Shown here: positions 63,537 through 64,000 of the stretch, piece after piece | Position numbering within the stretch: the first letter of the stretch is position 1 | Layout: each line of letters starts with the position of its first letter | NCBI GenBank assembly: GCA_949294335.1 | Contig: CASFGO010000021.1 | Location: 43,833 to 107,832, forward strand | Reading direction: 5' to 3' | Length of the DNA stretch: 64,000 nucleotides | From: an uncultured bacterium | Lineage (GTDB): Bacteria; Cyanobacteriota; Vampirovibrionia; Gastranaerophilales; Gastranaerophilaceae | Program-made: the position numbers and the translations under genes | Notes under the pieces: generated by a model | What the model was told of the DNA's origin: nothing | Seen by the model: only the letters and a program-made list of their open reading frames with translations | The model's database searches: none

Positions 63537-63725
63537 TTAATCTAACAATGCTTCTAACATTTCAGCATTCTGTGCTGCATATGCAGAATTTCTAATTTTG
63601 TTTCTGTGAATGTAAGTTCTGAGGGCTTCCCTAATAAGTTCAGAACGAGAACGATTTTCGTTTTCTGCTACATTGTCGATTTCGCCTAAAAATTGTTCAG
63701 GCATTGAAATTAATACTCTTGCCAT
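63537..63725 (-). CDS. Ribbon-helix-helix (CopG-family) DNA-binding protein
   Basis: The 62-residue protein starts MARVLISMPEQFLGEID and continues 'NENRSRSELIREALRTYIH', the ribbon-helix-helix fold. Such proteins dimerise and bind inverted repeats. It has its own terminator and a candidate operator (63761-63792) just upstream, so autoregulation is plausible. It has no toxin partner adjacent, so it is probably not an antitoxin. AAAAGGAGAA precedes the ATG. Confidence 0.88.
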   Translation of the reverse strand: MARVLISMPEQFLGEIDNVAENENRSRSELIREALRTYIHRNKIRNSAYAAQNAEMLEALLD

Positions 63726-63760
63726 AATATATTCTCCTTTTCCTCTTTCTAGTTATACCC

Positions 63761-63792
63761 TGTATATATTATTAAAGTATTTAGTATATACA
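63761..63792. promoter_or_regulatory. Inverted repeat upstream of the ribbon-helix-helix gene
   Basis: TGTATATA (63761-63768) and TATATACA (63785-63792) are perfect 8-bp arms with a 16-nt spacer, 36 nt upstream of the gene. This is the type of site bound by ribbon-helix-helix dimers; binding is inference. Confidence 0.4.
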
Positions 63793-63817
63793 AAATTGCT
63801 TTTTTAAGATTATATAT

Positions 63818-63878
63818 GTTACATTTCTTTACAAATTATTAATATTGAGAAAATAAGTTTTTTGTAAACAAATGTAAC
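63818..63878. promoter_or_regulatory. Long dyad upstream of the third SQARLL gene
   Basis: GTTACATTTCTTTACAAA (63818-63835) and TTTGTAAACAAATGTAAC (63861-63878) are 18-bp arms with one mismatch and a 25-nt spacer. It lies about 80 nt before the ATG at 63959. The half-sites resemble TTAC/GTAA elements upstream of other genes here. Confidence 0.5.
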
Positions 63879-63958
63879 AAAATGCTATAAAAAGCTAAAG
63901 ATATATAGTACCAATGCCGTAATCAATACCATAAGGAAAAATTATAGGAGAATTGATT

Positions 63959-64000
63959 ATGGGTATGTCAGCATCTCAAGCTAGATTGCTAAGCCTTACA
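63959..64000 (+). CDS. SQARLL-family protein, N-terminal fragment (cut by window edge)
   Basis: The first 14 codons read MGMSASQARLLSLT, matching the start of the 15756 gene in all but one residue and the 4224 gene in all but two. A ribosome-binding site (AGGAGAA) precedes the ATG. The rest lies beyond the window, so its core and tail cannot be compared. This is the third member of the family here, all on the plus strand. Confidence 0.8.
   Translation, partial: MGMSASQARLLSLT

Noticed and set aside
63537..63725. Antitoxin of a toxin-antitoxin pair
   Set aside because: The ribbon-helix-helix gene has its own terminator and no adjacent small toxin-like frame on the same strand.
1..64000. tRNA, rRNA, CRISPR array, prophage or insertion sequence
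   Set aside because: No tRNA-like cloverleaf, regularly spaced repeats, transposase or phage gene was found in the gaps or reading frames by eye; a covariance search was not available.

Overview
The window is AT-rich DNA (roughly 30 % GC by eye) with tightly packed genes on both strands. Most reading frames resemble ordinary bacterial chromosomal families. No rRNA, tRNA, CRISPR array, transposase, integrase or phage structural gene was seen. An outer membrane is implied by lptB and an LptF/LptG-type permease. Fermentative, sodium-coupled energetics are implied by an oxaloacetate-decarboxylase-type biotin pump. Together with clade-specific-looking secreted proteins and a repeated 'SSQARLLSLT' N-terminus, this fits a gut non-photosynthetic cyanobacterial relative (Vampirovibrionia / Melainabacteria, Candidatus Gastranaerophilales). 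That placement is inference from recognition, not from a search.

Layout. 1-4.2 kb: a pxpA fragment (-), then an HD-domain protein, ribF and an Fmt-like formyltransferase (+), folE2 (-) and aroQ (+). 4.2-7.5 kb: first member of the SQARLL family, convergent with an unusual two-HKD phospholipase-D protein. 7.5-14.0 kb: a minus-strand operon running PC4-like protein, priA, birA, oadG, oadA, oadB, with a terminator after oadB; it places biotin ligase next to its probable substrate OadA. 14.2-20 kb: a phosphodiester glycosidase, the second SQARLL protein (with a tryptophan heptad stretch), gatA and a TPR protein. 20.1-28.7 kb: a plus-strand run of two secreted paralogues, a GAF/HD-GYP protein, a TPR protein, two LuxR-type response regulators, a pentapeptide-repeat protein, a DnaJ variant and queE. 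28.8-35.8 kb: an unknown protein, gpmI, a large SNF2 helicase, then an anti-sigma / ECF sigma / Spy-like trio. 35.9-39.6 kb (-): a RelA/SpoT-like protein, a second phosphodiester glycosidase, an LptF/G permease and lptB. 39.7-44.6 kb: malQ, a TPR/NHL protein, a CBS protein and a GAF-GGDEF-HD-GYP protein. 44.7-51.2 kb (-): a 2157-residue protein with a papain-like Cys/His/Asn triad split by about 700 residues. 51.3-64 kb: an OmpR-type regulator, a uridine-kinase-like protein, an oligopeptide ABC ATPase, a YajQ protein, clpB, several unknown proteins, a NagZ-like hydrolase, a small SprA-type metallopeptidase, a ribbon-helix-helix regulator and the start of a third SQARLL protein.

How the genes fit together. 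Cyclic-di-GMP signalling appears at three places: a GGDEF/HD-GYP protein with intact GGEEF and RxxD sites, a GAF/HD-GYP protein, and a YajQ-type protein. Three response regulators are present but no histidine kinase. Envelope functions recur: LPS transport, two glycosidases, an ECF/anti-sigma/Spy-like module with Cys/His-rich ends, a NagZ-type enzyme and many small secreted proteins. The least described material is (i) the SQARLL family, with conserved ends and variable cores, (ii) the giant split-papain protein, and (iii) a short 'FKG/SFG' motif near the N-terminus or in the body of otherwise unrelated proteins. Many upstream regions carry inverted repeats built on TTAC/GTAA or TTAACAAA elements.
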